From assembly GCA_026786155.1 (NCBI GenBank), contig JAJAYR010000121.1, positions 1-8,248 of the forward strand: a DNA stretch of 8,248 nucleotides, read 5' to 3'. This DNA is from Pyrinomonadaceae bacterium (lineage in GTDB: Bacteria; Acidobacteriota; Blastocatellia; Pyrinomonadales; Pyrinomonadaceae). Under the pieces are notes generated by a model, which was not told the origin of the DNA, ran no database searches, and saw only the letters and a list, made by a program, of their open reading frames with translations. Positions 6,087-8,248 of this stretch are shown here, piece by piece. Numbering within the stretch: position 1 is the first letter of the stretch; each line of letters starts with the position of its first letter. The position numbers were made by a program, and so were the translations under genes.

Positions 6087-8192
6087 ATGAAAGCATTTAC
6101 CACGGAAAACATCCGCAATCTGGCGGTCATCGGACACGGCGACGCGGGTAAAACCCAACTCGTTGCGTCCCTTTTGCATATCGCGGGCGCGACTTCGCGC
6201 TGGGGAAAAGTCAGCGACGGGACGACCGTTACCGACCACGACGAAGATTCGATTGAAAGAAAAGTTTCCCTCAACAACAATTTCGCCAATCTCGAATATC
6301 AGGACGTGAAAATGAACCTGATTGACACGCCCGGTTACGCCGCGTTCGTCTCGCACGCGCGACCCGCGTTGCGCGTCGCCGACTGCGCTCTGGTCGTCGT
6401 GGACGGCGTGAACGGCATCGAGGTGCAGACGGAAAAAACGTGGCAATACGCCAACGAATTTCTGCTGCCGCGCTTTATGATTATCAATAAATTAGACAAG
6501 GAACGCGCCGATTTCGGACACGCGCTCGACACGGCGGCGAACAGTTTCGCGCGGTCAATCGTGCCGTTCACCTTGCCCATCGGCGAGGAAGCGAACTTCA
6601 AAGGCGTGGTTGATGTCGTTCATCAAAAGGCTTACGAGTTTGATAAAGACGGCAAAGCCAAGGAAATCCCGATTCCCGAAACCGGACGCGATGTTTTCGA
6701 TACGACGCGCGAGCGGTTGATTGAAATCGTCGCCGAATCGGACGACGCGCTGATGGAAAAGTATTTTGAAAACGGGACTTTGGACGAAGAAGATATTTAT
6801 CCGAATCTGGCGAAGGCGATTGCGAACAGCAAACTTTGTCCGGTTTATGCGGTATCGTCCGAAACTTTAGTCGGCTTATCAATTCTGCTCGACCACATCA
6901 TCGAATTCGCGCCGAATCCGGCGGCGCACGAAGCCGAATTCGGAAACGTCGTCGTCGGCAGTTTGTTAGACCGACCTTCGCGCCGTTACAGCAACGACGA
7001 ACCTTTTTCGGCTTACGTTTTCCGCACGATTGCCGATCCGTTCGCGGGGCGCATCAACGTAATGAAAATCGTTTCGGGCAAAATTTCCGCCGATGCCGCC
7101 GTTCTCAATTCCAGCCGCGAATTCGTCGAACGGCTCGGCGCACTGCATATTCTGCAAGGCAAAAATCTGGAAAAGGTCAGCGAAGCCCAAACCGGCGACA
7201 TCATCGCGGTCGTCAAATTAAAGGATACGCAGACGGGCGACACGCTCTGCGACCGAACGAACACCATCGTTTATCCGGCGGTCGAATACCCGGAAGCCGC
7301 CATTTCCTTCGCCATCGAACCGAAATCACGCGCCGACGAAGACAAAATTTCGACCGCGCTGCATAAAATTCTTGAAGAAGACCCAAGCCTTCACTTCGAC
7401 CGAGACGCGCAGACGAAGGAATTTATTTTGAGCGGTTCGGGACAACTGCATATCGAAACGGTCGTTGCAAAATTGAAAAATCGCTATCACGTCGAAGTCG
7501 CGCTGCATCCGCCGAAAGTTCCGTATAAAGAAACGATTACGCAGCAAGTCGAAGTTCAGGGACGGCACAAAAAACAATCCGGCGGGCGCGGGCAGTTCGG
7601 CGACTGCAAATGCGTTTTTGAACCGTTAGGGCGCGGCAGCGGTTTTGAATGGGTTGATAAAATTTTCGGCGGCGCAGTTCCGCACAATTTTCGTCCGGCG
7701 ATTGAACGCGGAATCGTCGAAGCGGCGGCGACCGGCGCGATTGCCGGTTATCCGCTGACGGATTTCAAAGTAACGCTGATTGACGGCAGTTATCACACGG
7801 TTGATTCGGACGAACATTCGTTCCGTGCGGCGGGCAGAAAAGCGTTTCGCGCGGCGATGGAAAAAGCGCGTCCGACGCTGCTCGAACCGATTATGGATGT
7901 CGAAGTTTTTACGCCGCTGGAAGTTTCCGGCGATATTATGGGCGACTTGAATTCACGACGCGGGCGCGTTTCGGGAATGGATATGCGCGGCAAACAGCAA
8001 ATTATCAAAGCGCAGGTTCCGCTCTCGGAAATGCTCGATTATCAATCGAAACTCAATTCCGTCACGCAGGCGCGGGGCAGTTACCATATGCAGTTTTCCC
8101 ATTATGACCCGCTGCCGCAAAATTTGTCGCAGAAAGTGATTGACGAAGCCGTCGCCGCCGGTCGAGTCAGAGCGCACGACGAAGACGAATAA
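6087..8192 (+). CDS. fusA: Elongation factor G-like translational GTPase (EF-G2 type)
   Basis: The product is 701 aa, full length for the EF-G family, from the ATG at 6087. The in-frame TTG at 6054 would include the Shine-Dalgarno in the coding region. All five EF-G domains are present. The G domain (1-~290) has P-loop GHGDAGKT (~16-23), G3 DTPGY (~80-84) and G4 NKLD (~134-137). Domain II is ~300-395 and domain III ~400-480 with LSGSGQLHIE. Domain IV has QSGGRGQFG (~496-504) and the tip loop YHTVDS (~568-573), which keeps the decoding-site histidine. Domain V ends in HYDPLP. Canonical EF-G translocates tRNA and mRNA on the ribosome in the cytoplasm. This protein differs at GTPase positions: G3 has Tyr where EF-G has the catalytic His (DTPGH), and switch I reads RKVS instead of RGIT. 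These traits and the QGRHKKQSGGRGQF segment point to the EF-G2 paralogue group rather than the housekeeping fusA of the rpsL-rpsG-fusA-tuf operon, which is not seen here. It appears to be a single-gene transcript. The gene symbol names the family; the paralogue number is uncertain. Confidence 0.95.
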   Translation: MKAFTTENIRNLAVIGHGDAGKTQLVASLLHIAGATSRWGKVSDGTTVTDHDEDSIERKVSLNNNFANLEYQDVKMNLIDTPGYAAFVSHARPALRVADCALVVVDGVNGIEVQTEKTWQYANEFLLPRFMIINKLDKERADFGHALDTAANSFARSIVPFTLPIGEEANFKGVVDVVHQKAYEFDKDGKAKEIPIPETGRDVFDTTRERLIEIVAESDDALMEKYFENGTLDEEDIYPNLAKAIANSKLCPVYAVSSETLVGLSILLDHIIEFAPNPAAHEAEFGNVVVGSLLDRPSRRYSNDEPFSAYVFRTIADPFAGRINVMKIVSGKISADAAVLNSSREFVERLGALHILQGKNLEKVSEAQTGDIIAVVKLKDTQTGDTLCDRTNTIVYPAVEYPEAAISFAIEPKSRADEDKISTALHKILEEDPSLHFDRDAQTKEFILSGSGQLHIETVVAKLKNRYHVEVALHPPKVPYKETITQQVEVQGRHKKQSGGRGQFGDCKCVFEPLGRGSGFEWVDKIFGGAVPHNFRPAIERGIVEAAATGAIAGYPLTDFKVTLIDGSYHTVDSDEHSFRAAGRKAFRAAMEKARPTLLEPIMDVEVFTPLEVSGDIMGDLNSRRGRVSGMDMRGKQQIIKAQVPLSEMLDYQSKLNSVTQARGSYHMQFSHYDPLPQNLSQKVIDEAVAAGRVRAHDEDE

Positions 8193-8211
8193 TCAGCGGA
8201 TGAAACTAAAA

Positions 8212-8247
8212 GACTGGAGCGCAAGCAGGGACGCTTGCGCTCCAGTC
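8212..8247. repeat. Perfect 15-bp palindrome (REP-like) after the EF-G2 gene
   Basis: GACTGGAGCGCAAGC (8212-8226) and GCTTGCGCTCCAGTC (8233-8247) are exact reverse complements around the loop AGGGAC. It begins 19 nt after the stop codon. The window ends one base after it, so a following T-run cannot be judged. It may be a terminator, a dispersed REP-type element, or both. Confidence 0.8.
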
Positions 8248-8248
8248 G

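Overview
The window holds three protein-coding genes and an unusual density of palindromic and short-tandem intergenic DNA. I see no tRNA, rRNA, CRISPR array, transposase or phage gene. The delta-60/FG-GAP secreted protein, the long secreted TPR protein and the many hairpin repeats fit a Gram-negative soil or freshwater bacterium. My best guess is Acidobacteriota, class Blastocatellia/Pyrinomonadales. This is inferred from gene style, not from a marker gene.

Layout: 1-475 has no convincing gene. It holds a small hairpin (32-50), a 175-bp long inverted repeat flanked by 10-bp direct repeats (107-287), and a pair of opposed octamer-repeat arms (324-377 purine, 439-475 pyrimidine). 476-2263 (minus) encodes a secreted or membrane-anchored TPR protein with about 13 repeats. 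2264-2738 is intergenic. It contains a likely promoter for the TPR gene, two diverged copies of one ~80-bp palindromic repeat family in opposite orientation (one inside a larger inverted repeat), and a terminator for the next gene. 2739-5774 (minus) encodes a 1011-aa secreted protein with about 14 delta-60 repeats followed by 6 FG-GAP/VCBS-type calcium-binding repeats. 5775-6086 is a divergent promoter region: a strong promoter and Shine-Dalgarno serve the minus-strand gene, and a leader with opposed heptamer-repeat arms precedes the plus-strand gene. 6087-8192 (plus) encodes an EF-G2-type elongation factor G paralogue. It is followed 19 nt later by a perfect 15-bp palindrome at the window edge.

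The three genes do not form an evident pathway. The two minus-strand genes are separated by a terminator and repeats, so they are probably separate transcripts, and the EF-G gene is divergently transcribed. The main point of interest is the DNA between the genes. At three loci, inverted arms are themselves built from degenerate 7- or 8-bp tandem repeats, and a separate palindrome family occurs as a pair. The EF-G paralogue also lacks the usual catalytic histidine.
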